This document shows positions 34,839 through 46,175 of a stretch of 64,000 nucleotides of DNA, piece after piece. Numbering within the stretch: position 1 is the stretch's first letter; every line of letters begins with the position of its first letter. The translations under genes and the position numbers were made by a program. The notes under the pieces were generated by a model. The model had not been told where the DNA came from. It saw only the letters and a list, made by a program, of their open reading frames with translations, and ran no database searches. This DNA is from Aspidapion aeneum (taxonomy: Eukaryota; Arthropoda; Insecta; Coleoptera; Brentidae): NCBI GenBank assembly GCA_963576565.1, contig OY755040.1, positions 89,147,002-89,211,001 of the forward strand, read 5' to 3'.

Positions 34839-34846
34839 CTTGTAAG

Positions 34847-36106
34847 TGGGTACGAGGCATGTAGTTCAAGATAAATAAAAATTGTAAAATTTTTGTATTC
34901 TTAGAGCTTACTATCATTGGCTTTAAAATATCTAGGCTACTTTATAACTATGTATAGTTTAGAAAGATGAAAATAGAACTAGAATTTTTTTCTGACAGCC
35001 ACTATCTTATTGTTTATTTAAAAACGAGATTGTTCAAGAAGTTCTAGTAGTTTCTAAGCATTTTACTAATGACTTTTTAATCACAATTGTCTTTTCGACA
35101 AGGCATTGTTTTGTAATTACCGATTTCAAGCTACTCTCTCAGCCATTTTAAAAAACATTTTAAAAAACAAAGCACAGGTTGCAAAAAATATGTTTGATTT
35201 ACAATTTCTATTTTTTAATATTATTACGTTAATTTAAATAATCTCTATACAATCACTGCTGGATTCTCTTTTGACAACGATTTGACAAATTTGACATTTT
35301 TCTGAGCTTTTAAGATCAAATCTGTCAAATCAACTCCAGGTACATGGTTTCGTCAATTTAGCAAAAAAAAACAAAATATAAATTTTATTTTTTGCACAAA
35401 ATTTCAGAGAAATTTAAGTAATTATGAGCCCTCCACAAAAAAAAATCGAATAACATTTGGCCAAAAATATTTTGTTTTCATTTAATTTTAAAGACCCGGC
35501 AAAGAATTGACATGCCAGGCAATTTTTTTGATTTATTAACCGGTGTATTCAGTATCTCAAAAATGACCACGTGTTAAGACAATTACGACAAAGAATCGAA
35601 AAAGAAATGTCAGTTTAAAACCAAAAGTTATATTAAAACTTTTTTCTTTTGACCTCAACTATTATAAGCAAAACACCCTATGTACTTGAAATCTACAAAC
35701 AGTTCCTGTTGCCAGCCCTGTTCCCTTAAAATCGTTATTTTACGCGAAATAAGTTTAAATAAGGTACGCTTATTTTTTTTGAATAAACGATGGCGTCTCT
35801 GAACGGTCAAAAACGTGTTCATTAAATAAAATTGGCTCGTTACCTCCAATCAACACCGGGGGTTAGGTTTACAGATTAAAACCGCTATTTGAAAAATTAG
35901 GCAAATGGTATAAGAGGATATTCAAAATGTAGGCTAACGATAATTAAAAAAAAAATAAAAACGTTTTATGCCTGACCTAACGTTGAAAAGCATTTTTTTA
36001 GTAGATTAATATGTTTCCATTTTTTGCTATATATTGACTGAGTAATAAGTTACCTATAGAGTATTTAAAGGACAAAAAAGAGTTGATGTCCAGCTGCCTC
36101 CAACCA
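34847..36106. other. Sequence downstream of Gapvd1; no gene seen
   Basis: A+T-rich DNA downstream of the Gapvd1 stop codon, presumably including its 3' UTR. No unambiguous poly(A) signal position was chosen. The frame at 35655-35849 has no recognised product. Confidence 0.4.
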
Positions 36107-36247
36107 TCAATCGGAGTAGTCCATGTTTTTGATGATCTCGACCGCGGCGCAAAATCCAGTCCACCAATACTCTTCTTCACCATCTTTGATCTGACCTTGA
36201 AAACTGTTGACAAATTGGATTGTCGACAGTAGCGCTTCAGGATTAAC
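36107..36247 (-). CDS. Gapvd1: Gapvd1 terminal coding exon (end of VPS9 domain)
   Basis: The minus-strand exon starts after the acceptor TTTTTAG at 36248 and runs 46 codons to a TGA at 36107-36109. It reads VNPEALLSTIQFVNSF and EEEYWWTGFCAAVEIIK, the last part of a VPS9 domain as in GAPVD1/RME-6 C-termini (family pattern NPPxLLSTxQYI...EYWWxxFxAAVEFI). The phase is zero, matching the preceding exon that ends after a full codon at 54214. The intron between them is about 18 kb. The stop is a few residues after the domain, as in relatives. GAPVD1 proteins are endosomal Rab5 exchange factors with an N-terminal Ras-GAP domain, which lies outside this window. Confidence 0.9.
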   Translation of the reverse strand, partial: VNPEALLSTIQFVNSFQGQIKDGEEEYWWTGFCAAVEIIKNMDYSD

Positions 36248-36329
36248 CTAAAAATTAAATGATAAATCATCAAGAATATTTTACTTATGCAATGTTGATT
36301 AGTCAACAAGTATCGAATTAAAAACTGGA

Positions 36330-39150
36330 TATTTACAAAAATACCTCGGGTACGGGGTAGACCTCGTCTGATGTCTATCAGGGCAAATAAATCGACCCCT
36401 GCCCTCCATAGATTCCAGGTACTCTCTGACCCGAAGAGTTAGCACCTGTCTAGGATCCCTGTCGCAGGGTTACGGGAGAAGGCCACATCGGTATGAAAGA
36501 CGGAGAGGATTGACCTCGTTACGGTGATCATAGCGTAGGTGGCAACCCTTCTTTTAGGGATAGTATAAAAGACTGTTGCCTTACAGTCTGGCGTTGGCTC
36601 GTCAAAGGCTTGACGAGAAAAACCTTGATTAAAAATCCTGGCCCTCCAAGTAGGGGGTTGAGGCATTAAACTGGTTATCTAATACTTGTAAAACAAAGAA
36701 ATTACCAAAAACCCTAAACAAAGCCTCGGAGCAATAGACGGAAATTCTCGAAGGCGAAAACAAACGACTCTGAATATAGCTACATGGAACGTACAGGAAG
36801 TAAACCAAAAGTTGGACATTATTGCAACCGAAGTGTAGAATAGTAAGATAGACATTATTGCACATGCAGAGACAAAAAAGAAAGGAACAGGTACAAGTAG
36901 TGTCGGTAACTTTGTTCATATATTCACTGGGGTCCCAAAAGAAAGGAGAACAGCCAGAGGGGTATCCTTATTAATAAATAAAAACCTCAAAAATAAGATT
37001 TCAGACTGCAAGTGCACAAACGAAAACATATTTCGAGTTAATATGAAGATGCTTTGACACAATATATGCATAATAACAGCCTACGCACCATCAAATGACA
37101 AAACGGTAGCTATAAAACAAATGTTCTTCAACCAACTTGATGAGACTATCACTAAAATCGGCAATACCATGGAAATAATTATGCTTGGCGATTTTAATAG
37201 TCGAACTGGTAGACAAACTCAAAGCAAAGTGGTAGGACCATTTGGAGAGGAAGTAACAAATGATAATGGCTTGAGACGAATGCATTTGTGTGAAACCCAC
37301 AATCTAAAAATATATAATGATTTTTTTAAACATAAGGAAATTTATCGATATACCTGCATTCAGCCAACAAGAAATCTTAGATCAATCATTGATTATGCTA
37401 TAGGTGGACAACACTCGGAACTAAAGTGTATGATGTGCAAGAAAAACAAATAGAGGCGAAAGTATTGGAGAAAGTGAAAACCTAGAATACATTGAAAAAA
37501 ATTAAAATTACAACTTTAGAAGTCTAGAAATCGAAAGTACGCAAAGATTGTATCATAAACGATTAAATGAAAAATTCATAAACACACAGCATTCATTTGA
37601 AGAAATATATACAAACATAGTAAAAAGCTTGAAGGAAGTAAGCAAAGAAGCTGTTAGATACAAAGATAATAGAAATAAGAATAAGATGTGGTGGACGGAG
37701 GAAAAACGGCCCTAATATCTGTCACCTTCTCCGAGAAGAGACAGGAGAAAAAGAAATAATAAAGAAAAGCTAGCAGATCTGGGGGAATATACGCTGAAAT
37801 GCCCAAACATGGATCAGAGAAACTACTAGAAAATCTCACATATATTATCAATCAATGCATAAACGGACATCCAGTACTTGATGATTGGAAAATAGCATTC
37901 ATATCCTCGATACATAAAAAAAGGAAAGATGCTGGATTGTAACAACTACAGAGGAATGTCAGTAACCAGTACTCTAAGTAGATTTTACGGTAGGATTCTT
38001 AGAGATCTAATAGAGAATAATTTTCATGACCACCAATGACAAAAATGTGTGTTTCGTGCAGGCAGATCTTGAAATGATTGTTTTTGTCTTAAACAAGTAA
38101 TTGAGAAAAGGAGTGCCCGAAATATAGAGAGTGTTACCTTTGTGGACCTACAAAAAGCGTATGATACCTTTCCAGTAGAAAAATTATGGACAGTGTTAGA
38201 ACAAACAAATATCAATCATACATATATAAAAGTGATAAAAGAACTATACAAAGGGTCAAAATCTAAAATTAAAATTGGAAATCCACTTTCAAAAGAATTC
38301 CTGGTAACTAAAGGCTTAAGACAGGGATGTTGTATCTCTCCAACTCTTTTTAAAATATATATCGCAGTAGCTCTAAAAAACTGGAAACGTAAAGTACACG
38401 GCATGAGAATACAACTTAACGACCGATTTACAATATACACACTACAGTTTGCTGACGACCAAGTAATTGTAGCTAATGATAAAGAAGACATGGAGGAGAT
38501 ATGATAAGAAAGTTAACGGAAGAATACCAAAAGTGGGGTCTAACAGTCAACGCGGACAAGACACAGTACTCATGTATTGGAAATGAATCAAGTGAGTTAG
38601 AACTAGACAATAGACAAACAATATCTCCATGCAATGAGTATGTATATTTGGGTGTCACATTTGATAAGACAGGAACAGACTGTAAAGAACTGGAAAAAAG
38701 AATAGTAAAAGCAAAAAAGGATGTCTTAACAGTATTTTATGGAGCAGAGAGATAAAAAAGAATGTAAAATTTACCATATATAAAACAATGGTGAAAAACA
38801 CGCTGTTGCGTGGAATAGAGACTTGTCGCGTAACAGAAAAATACAAAGCCAAAATGGAAAGTGTCGAAATGGATGCAATAAGAAGATCAATGAGAATATC
38901 ATAACGGATGACATCACTAAAAGACAACTAATAGGGTACGGCCATGTACAGCGGATGAACGATGAAAGATTACCAAAGCAGGTCCTAGAATGGCAACCAA
39001 TAGGGGGCAGAAAAAGAGGGTGTCCTAAACTGGAATGGCAACAGGCAATCCAAAGATCAATGAATCAAAAAAATCTGACAGAAGATGATTGTCAGGATCG
39101 CAGGAGGTGGAGAATAGGCGTCGGACAACGTAGGAAAACGTTCTAAACCG
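36330..39150 (+). mobile_element. RTE-like LINE in the last intron of Gapvd1
   Basis: A plus-strand, antisense-to-host LINE has a G+C-richer 5' leader (about 36340-36670), then endonuclease and reverse transcriptase remnants. The end of coding similarity is at about 39146. Exact borders and target duplication were not identified. Confidence 0.75.
36765..39146 (+). pseudogene. LINE endonuclease/reverse transcriptase remnant
   Basis: The endonuclease begins LNIATWNVQEVNQKLDII (~36775) and shows IITAYAPSNDKT (~37075), IIMLGDFNSRTGRQTQSK (~37180) and SIIDYAIGG. The RT shows VDLQKAYDTF (~38140), GLRQGCCISPTLFKIYI (~38310) and the catalytic FADD (~38450). Then come WGLTVNADKTQYSCIG, a YVYLGVTFDKTG block and an end segment, IGYGHVQRMNDERLPKQVLE. 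Stops and frameshifts near 36838, 37055, 37450, 37710, 38504 and 38755, plus a probable internal loss near 37700, make it inactive. Confidence 0.8.
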
Positions 39151-39208
39151 ACATAATAGTAGTATTTACAAAAATACAGCGGATATTCCCCGTTGTCATG
39201 ACATATTA

Positions 39209-39335
39209 GGGCCTGTCCTTAAATTACGTAACGCAAAAACAAAGATATTTTGACTCCCTCTCCATTGTAACGCACCTGTAACGACACCTCTGACCCCCCT
39301 ACAATATTACGTAACGTTTCCTTCCCTCGCTTTAC
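39209..39335. repeat. ACGTAACG-rich short repeat, copy 1
   Basis: GTCCTTAAATTACGTAACGC at 39215 is inverted weakly as ATATTACGTAACGTTTCCTT near 39303. A related segment in the opposite orientation lies at 44946-45066. The form suggests a small MITE with TTACGTAACG termini. Confidence 0.5.
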
Positions 39336-39359
39336 TTTTATATACATATGTTATACGCC

Positions 39360-39690
39360 TCGGGATAAAACGTGCCATATTTATCCCTTGGTATATAATA
39401 TACTATTTCGCACTTTTGGGATAAAGGGGTCACTTTTTATTTCCGAGATGAAAAGTGACAAATAAACAAAATATCGGGATAAAAGGTGACATGACAGAGA
39501 TAAAATGTCACAATCGGGATGAAAAGTGACTGATCAGATATAAACCGTAAAAATTCAAAAACAAAACGTCAAAACCTAGTCACCAAAAAAATTAAAAAAT
39601 AAACTAAAACGTGCGACAAATAGCGTATAAACCTCGTGAGAAAAGTGCCTTTTTATCCCTTGGTATATAATATACAATTTGCCACTACCA
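39360..39690. repeat. Array of GGGATAAAAGGTGAC-like motifs between ~60-bp direct repeats
   Basis: Two direct copies of TTTATCCCTTGGTATATAAT with ATAC lie near 39379 and 39651. Each is preceded by an AAAACGTGCC/AAAAGTGCC motif. Between them, about 39417-39535, a 15-bp motif recurs five times: GGGATAAAGGGGTCAC, GAGATGAAAAGTGAC, GGGATAAAAGGTGAC, GAGATAAAATGTCAC and GGGATGAAAAGTGAC. No coding content was seen. Confidence 0.65.
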
Positions 39691-40113
39691 AAAAATATGC
39701 TTATTGTCAGGTCACGTGGAACGGTGGAATGGCTCTGTGTTACATGTTGGACAGTGGGTACAAAATTATAATTATTTTCCTGTGTGTGTTCCTTTCTTAT
39801 TTTTGTCCATACAATTATTATACAGGGTAAAAGTAAAGAGTTCCTAAATTGACAAAATTCAAGGAAAATTTCTACTGTATTATAAATTAGGTTACACAAA
39901 ACTTTATAGGCTTTTCATCATTTTTTTTAATACGGTATTAGAGTAAATCGTGCTTTACATTTGCTATATATTTTCATAGTGGTTATTACATTATTGGTGA
40001 GTTTACACCTATATAAAGAATACCATGTTTTGTTCTAAGATTTTTTTTTATAAAAGTTCCTATAAAAAATCGTTCAGGAACGCCCGCAAAACTGTGTATA
40101 AAATCTAATAAAG

Positions 40114-42985
40114 TAGTCCAGTCAATGAGAGGGTTGTAGAGTGCATGAAGGGGGGGAGAATTTTTCTCTCCGGGGATAGGTTTAGGGTAGTTAGGACAAT
40201 AACATATCAAAAGTCCCCACCTCTAGCCCCCCTGCTTCAGTGGCAGAGAGGGGTAAGAAGGTGCAATTTTTCGGTTTTTTGCCTATAACTCGATTACGCC
40301 TCGGTGTACAAAAAAAAAATGTTATATTAAAAATTAAAGAGCATTAAATTCCCTACAATGCTAACCTGAACTTTAACTGTAACAGATTTTGAGATAGTGG
40401 CAACCAAAAACCGTTAATTTTTGTAAACACACTTTTTTGCCCCATATTTTTATCAAACTTCTTCATCTAAAACTTTTGTTTTTAATTTTCGAAAAAATCG
40501 CGAATAACGACAATGTAGTGCATTCAATTTTAAAAAAGAAATTTATTTATCTTTAAATATGTGATCATAAATAAAAATTTACAGGTGTTTTAGTTTTAAG
40601 TTGATATTTCAGATTTTCTACAAAAAACTGTATAATTACTTTTACTATCACCTTCTTAATCATCATCAGCATTATAAGTCTTCGGTCAAGCTATCGACCT
40701 TAAGGGCACTAGGACCGGGGTAAATTAAAAGGAATAGGTATTATTTGAAAGGAAACTTAAGGAAAAACGTTCCCACTCCAGTTGGAATCACAATTGAAGT
40801 ATTATTATTATTTTAAGGGTTATAAATTTATTGAGCCAGCTAAAAGATTGGATACCTAGTCATTGATAGTTAAGTTTACACGTATAATAAGAACAATTTT
40901 TAGATTGATTTATATCAATTAGCTTTCTATAAAGCATTCTTAACCATATTGTATTCACTATGCCTACAAATTTTAAATTCATATTGCATATATATGTAGA
41001 TATAAAAACTGATTCAATTCTGTACGAATGTAGTAATATTTGGATAGAGGTGATGTGAAAATCTTTATAATTATTATTATTATAACTTTTTTGTTCGTCT
41101 TCCTTTTTGAATTTCTGGCTCGACTCCTTCATCTTCATTATGATTGATTAACACGGATAAACTCTTTAAAAATTCTCTCTGAAAATTGTGGCATAAATGG
41201 AACATGGAGATCTTTTTGCAGCTACATTTGGTGCTGTTGTAGTCAGTTGCGCATTTACAAAAAATCATCTTTAACATATTTCTTGATGCCACTGAATATT
41301 TGGTGAAGGCTGGAACTATACAGTTTGCTTTAGATTTCCAACTCCAAAGGTGTATATTGTTACTTGATATTATGTTTTAAGTTTATGTTGTTTTGTTGTT
41401 AACACACTTGGGAAATGTGATAATAAGTCAGAGTAATATAATGTAATTATAATTATTTTGTTTGTCCTGCTTTCTTAGGTTTCTGCTGCGCTTCACAATT
41501 TTTTTAAGTCAATAGTTCCATATTTGGCTCTGATTTTATAAATAAAGGACATCTGTCGGCATTTAGGGAACTTTCAGAAGAGATACCATTTTAGTAGGTA
41601 TAATTGTTAAGCAAGTTCTACTTTAGCATGCAAAGAGAGTGATTGTAAAACACTGCTGGTTTTTGGATTTTAGGTTATTTTTGGTAAAGCTTTATAAATC
41701 CTAGCCCTCCAAAATGCGTCTGATGTTCAATCGCAAGCAGTAAAAGCATGCATGAACTAGCAATCCTAGCTGCTGCATTTCGTAGATGGAATATGCTATT
41801 TCTACTTATCCCTTACAGGATTTATAAGTGGAGTATTTACGACCTAGTTACCGAAAAATCTTTGTTCTACAATGGCGATTGCATGGAGTTTTAAATTGCA
41901 GAGCTCACAATAATATCCTGTGATGCTTGCAGCGTTTTGATTATGTGTACTTTATTAAAGTTTTTCTTTAAGTAATTTTATAAGACAATCATCTCTGCTT
42001 TTAGGATTGAAAAGAAATTCCTGACTTCCACTAATTAGATTATCAAAAGTTAAATAAACTGATTTTTCCACACAATAGCGTCTATTTTTTTTGGAGGATT
42101 GAATTTATTTAATTCAAATGAAAACAACAGAGCAAAACTTGCCTAAATAATGGGTTTTGAAGAATCTGACTTAGGTATTCATTACAAAGGTTGGTTGGTT
42201 GGGTCGGTTTATTAGGTTGGTTGGTAAGGTTGGTTTAATAATTGAGGATCTTTTTTGCCACCAAATCTTATGCAGTAAAAAGACCACATCGTAGTTTGAT
42301 TATTTTTTTCCAACACAAGATTTACAAAAATTGCTCTAATTTTGGATCCGCCACTGCCTTTAATTATATTTTTTGTATATTAAAATATGTTTATTCAGTT
42401 TATTTTATCAAATGTATCACTCTTGAATAATACAAAAAATAATAAAAAAGAAATTGTATTTGTGAAAATTGAGAAATCTGGGTAAAAATTTTAATTTGCT
42501 GTATCTTTTGATATGTTATAGATAAGTTAGTAAATGCTACATATTTTTAAAGGAAATTGATTGGTTTACAGCTTCCATATTGAGAAATTTCTTCGAAAAT
42601 TAAAAACAAAAGTGTTAGATGAACCAGTTTGATAAAAAATAAGGGGCAAAAATGTTTTTCAAAAATTAACGGTTTTTGGTGGCCACTATCTCATGATCTG
42701 TTACACTTAAATTTAGGGTATGTATAACCGTTTTGTAGGGAATTTGATGCTCTTTAATTTTTAATCAAACATTTTTTTTGTACAACGCGCCGTAATCGAG
42801 TTATAGGCTAAAATCCGAAAAACGGCACCTTTTCACCCCCCTCCGCCACTAAAACGGGAGGGCTAGGGGTGGGGACTTTTAATATGTTAACGTCCTAACT
42901 ACTCTAAATATATTCCCGGAGAGAAAAATTCTCCTCCCCTCCATGCACTCTACAACCCCTTAATGGCCATTCATTGACTGAACTA
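40114..42985. mobile_element. Candidate new DNA element with ~390-bp terminal inverted repeats (2872 bp)
   Basis: Left arm 40114-~40505 and right arm ~42585-42985 are inverted copies, roughly 80% alike by eye. They start TAGTCCAGTCAATGA/TAGTTCAGTCAATGA and contain GGGTTGTAGAGTGCAT, AGTCCCCACC, CTATAACTCGATTACG, AAAACCGTTAATTTTTG and TTTTTAATTTTCGA. AAG occurs directly outside both ends (40111-40113, 42986-42988), a possible 3-bp duplication. The 2.1-kb interior is A+T-rich and carries a minus-strand Cys-rich coding remnant (separate entry). It sits in the last intron of Gapvd1. Two independent MITE copies in opposite orientation is the alternative. Confidence 0.7.
41080..41345 (-). pseudogene. 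Cys-rich (CXC-like) C-terminal remnant
   Basis: The minus-strand frame reads TKYSVASRNMLKMIFCKCAT then DYNSTKCSCKKISMFHLCHN and ends in a basic tail and stop. The spacing resembles the conserved end (LLxxIxCxCKxxCxSxRCSC-K) of large, multicopy, uncharacterised insect proteins. This recognition is from memory of the family pattern and not from a search. The last cysteines of the pattern are lost, and upstream sequence (41345-42580) contains no long frame. It is the only protein-like signal between the ~390-bp inverted repeats. Confidence 0.45.
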
Positions 42986-42999
42986 AAGGAAGATCTTCG

Positions 43000-44690
43000 A
43001 TCTACTATGATAATCGAAAAAAATTGCCTGCTCCTAGCTGCCACCTTTTAAGAAAATATCGATTTAATTTGGCGTATACTTTAAAAGCAAGAATTTTGTG
43101 AGAAAATACTACAAATCAATACAAAAAATTCATAATAATTAAGTTGATTTTAATTGTTTTTATTTTTTGTGTTTTAAATTTCGTTTAATGCGTTAAGGGT
43201 CAAACTTGCTAAATATAAGGGGGGGGATAGGCTGTTAACATAATACGTAATGTAAAAAACTCAATAATTTCATTGCTTAACTATAAACTCCATTCCCTAA
43301 ATAAATATGAACAAAAATTCTACTAGGCCTCTGTGTTTTTGGGTTAAATTAGAACGTAAAATAGTAGTTTAAAATTATGGATTTAGAAAATTATTCAGTT
43401 TACAAAATTTTGAGTAAAAATAATGTTTTTTTTTGTGATCATAAGAAAGCTATATAATGTTTACTTCGCCAATTACATATTTCAGAAAAAAACCTTGCTC
43501 CATTTTTTGAAAAATTACGTTTTGTAACAAACTATATTCTAAATGGAATGCTTCTTCTAGAACATCGTCAAAATTATTTCAACAAAATGTTAAGTCAACC
43601 ATTTTCCATAAATAAAAGAAATGAAGAGCAATATTCTGCATGTTTGCAAGATCCATTGCCTTCTATTTCACGATTATTTTTAAGTTTGTCTGACCATCAG
43701 AAAAGAAGAAAAACAGAGTACCTCACAGAATACCCGCAGGACCATATAAAATTTGTTGCAAAATAACCTAATATTAAAATTTGTCCATAATCTTGAATAT
43801 TTTTAAAATGTCAGTTATGACATTAAATTTGTAAAGTATTATGGCTTTCCAAAATGACTAAATCATAAACATTTGACAAATTTTTTTTGAGAAATGATCA
43901 ATTCTTAAAGACTCATTTTTGGTGACCACCCTATATAATAAATTATTAATTTATGTAAAAATATTTTTTTCTAATAAAATTTAAAGCTCCCCCTTTCCAA
44001 AAAATTTAAAACGAAAAAATTAGGTGATATTTAAGTAAAGTTATGGGCATTTGAAAAAAACATGTTTTTGTAAAACACACTATAATTTTGAGCCGCCCTA
44101 TATATGGTTTAAGTTATGCAAAGCAACTAATTTGTTCAAATATAAGGCGTCATTTTTTATACAATATTACGGTGTATAAAAGTCATTCCTAAGTTTTCCA
44201 GATTGAAAGTTCCAAGTAAAAAACCTCATGTCCAATCGTTCCCATAAGCTCATTCCACTGTGCGTGGGTTGGAGCCATAGACGAATGACAGATAATAATT
44301 AGTTTACTGTGGTTGGAACATATTAATATAAATTCATGATATTGCTTTTTAGAGATACATAAAGCTATCGGTGACAGTTGTTTTGTTCTCAAATTGTACG
44401 TCCGGTAAACTGCAATTTAAAAAAATTTATATAAAAAAACTACTGGCCAAAAAATTTTTTGTATGATGAAATTTTGTATTTTTTAGTTTTTCGATTGTTA
44501 GAGCAACTGTACCAAATTATCCAAATTGGAAAGGATGAATTCCAAAGTGACCTTTTCTTTTTGGTTGATTGGATATGAAATGAACTAAAAGTCTTTGAAA
44601 TCGACAAGTTGGTAATGGATCTATACCCCATCCCTAAAAAAAAATGTGCGGTTTTTATTGAACCACTCTATAGCTGGCTAAAACGTTCCC
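43000..44690. other. Intronic A+T-rich stretch; one unrecognised small frame
   Basis: The frame 43548-43766 (72 codons, plus strand) reads FNKMLSQPFSINKRNEEQYS and a basic LSDHQKRRKTEYL motif. The composition looks protein-like rather than random, and the basic motif recalls N-terminal parts of multicopy insect proteins, but no family could be named. Nothing else is supported here. Confidence 0.35.
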
Positions 44691-44695
44691 TATTT

Positions 44696-44862
44696 TAATT
44701 CGCGCCATTTTGAAAATGCACTATTCTACTCAACGACATTTAGAACATGCGCTATCTTGATAAGCGCTATTTTGAATACGCGCTATTTGAAAAAGCGCGG
44801 TTTTGATACGCTCTATATTGAAACACGTTATTTAGATATGCGCTGTTTTGTTACAGAGCCTT
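44696..44862. repeat. Degenerate 15-17-bp tandem repeat, ~10 units
   Basis: Successive units follow GCGCTATTTTGAAxA: CGCGCCATTTTGAAAAT, GCACTATTCTACTCAAC, GACATTTAGAACAT, GCGCTATCTTGATAA, GCGCTATTTTGAATAC, GCGCTATTTGAAAAA, GCGCGGTTTTGATAC, GCTCTATATTGAAAC, ACGTTATTTAGATAT, GCGCTGTTTTGTTAC. The short frame crossing it is not a gene. Confidence 0.75.
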
Positions 44863-44945
44863 ATAAAATAGTTCATTTATATTTAGGAAAGCCATCTTGT
44901 ATTTTAAAGAAAAATCCTTTTTGCGAAAGAAATTTATTGTTTTAA

Positions 44946-45066
44946 GTGGTAAGTAAAGGATGTTACGTAACGCAACCCGAGACACCCATCCACACCCCCT
45001 GTAATGCTGCATAACGCGACGACTGACCCACCCCCCCTCATGCGTTACGTAATTTAAGGACCTTAG
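44946..45066. repeat. ACGTAACG-rich short repeat, copy 2
   Basis: GGATGTTACGTAACGC at 44957 and GCGTTACGTAATTTAAGGACC at 45041 form imperfect inverted ends of a ~115-bp unit with a C-rich middle. The right end is the inverse of the copy at 39209. Confidence 0.55.
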
Positions 45067-45114
45067 ATACCGCAGAAACTTCAAAGTCAATAAATCTCAA
45101 GTTTTTTTACGATA

Positions 45115-46110
45115 TTAATAATTTAATTAAAACCAATCATAGAAAGACAAGAAATTATTCCATCTCATCAATTTGGGTTTCGCGACAAGCATCCACGATA
45201 AACCCAGTAAACACAAAAGTTGGTTCTACTGTTTTTCTAGATGTAGCACAAACATTTGAAAAAGTGTGGCATAAAGGCCTTAATTTTAAAGTTCTTTTGT
45301 CAAAACAATCCTCTGAAATTTTGGGATCATACATATCTAATAGACATTTCAGAGTGAAACAGGAAGATTCATACTCGAATTTAAGAGAAATGCAAGCAGG
45401 CGTGCCTCGGCGTAGCGTACTTATTGTTCACTTGCATTATCCTAAAGCCAGCAAATTCTGACTTAGCAACATTTGCCGATGATACTGGTTTACTGACGGT
45501 AGAAAAATCTTCAATAAATCAATAGGAAAACTTTAGGATGCGGTAACCCAAGTTCACAATTGGACCCCAAAGTGACAAATAGCAATAAAACCAAATCAAT
45601 TCATATTGATTTTACAAACAAAAATGTGAATCACATATAAATCACAATTAACAACATTCCCGTACCATATCGTCGTTCCAATGCCAAAGTCACGAATGTG
45701 CAATTTTGCAAAGCCAAACAACGAATGTGCATATTTTTGAAAAACATTACAAAAATTTAAAATTTTTAACCGACATTATTTGTTGTTTTACAAAACTAAA
45801 CCTTTCAATAGTGGTTGAGTACCACAAAATGAAATCTCTATTTTTCGCAATGTCTTCAATGTTTAAAACGTGTTTTTCTCAAAATATCAATTATGCACAT
45901 TCGTGACTTTGGCATTGGACCGACGATATCTAAATCAGGCAAAATATCTCTGTATGACACTTGATGCTAAATTGCGCTAGAAAGCATATGTTAAGAAAAA
46001 AACGAAGAACTTGAGATAAGATACAAATGAACTGGCTAATTGGAAGGATGTCCAATTTAACAATTCATAACAAGCTTTATAGCCAAATACTGAAACAAGT
46101 ATGAACACAT
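45115..46110 (+). pseudogene. Jockey-like LINE reverse-transcriptase fossil, split by a MITE
   Basis: It starts in the RT with IPSHQFGFRDKH (~45160). STVFLDVAQTFEKVWHKGL follows, then ILGSYISNRHFRVKQE, NLREMQAGVPRRSVL and ATFADDTGLLT (~45470, catalytic FADD). Downstream SIHIDFTNKNVN leads to a point where a 255-bp MITE interrupts (45671). After it come AKxLSLYD-like residues and NEELEIRYK (~46005) near the end. Several frameshifts are present. It is a short 5'- and 3'-truncated copy in the Gapvd1 intron. Confidence 0.75.
45671..45925. mobile_element. MITE, 255 bp, inside the LINE fossil, ATAT-flanked
   Basis: The terminal inverted repeats are about 30 bp: CGTCGKTCCAATGCCAAAGT then CACGAATGTGCA, with one mismatch. 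ATAT is duplicated on both sides (45667-45670, 45926-45929). Joining the flanks restores the LINE frame through its VPY motif. There is no coding capacity. Confidence 0.85.
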
Positions 46111-46175
46111 AACAAGTGAAATTAAAAAAGAAAAATAAGAAAAATGTTTTTCTGTCTTCGGCCGGGACTCTCGAT
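46111..46175 (-). repeat. Fragment of the tRNA-like SINE repeat
   Basis: AACAAGTGAAATTAAAxAAG, AAAAATAAGAAAAA and CTTCGGCCG match the tail and first part of the tRNA-like region seen at 55110-55170. The similarity ends after GACTCTCGATGG, so only a stub is present. The following 46176-46718 shows nothing recognisable. Confidence 0.6.

Noticed and set aside
35998..36309. 103-residue minus-strand frame overlapping the last Gapvd1 exon
   Set aside because: Different frame from the exon; the conserved VPS9 peptide and stop are in the spliced frame at 36107-36247.
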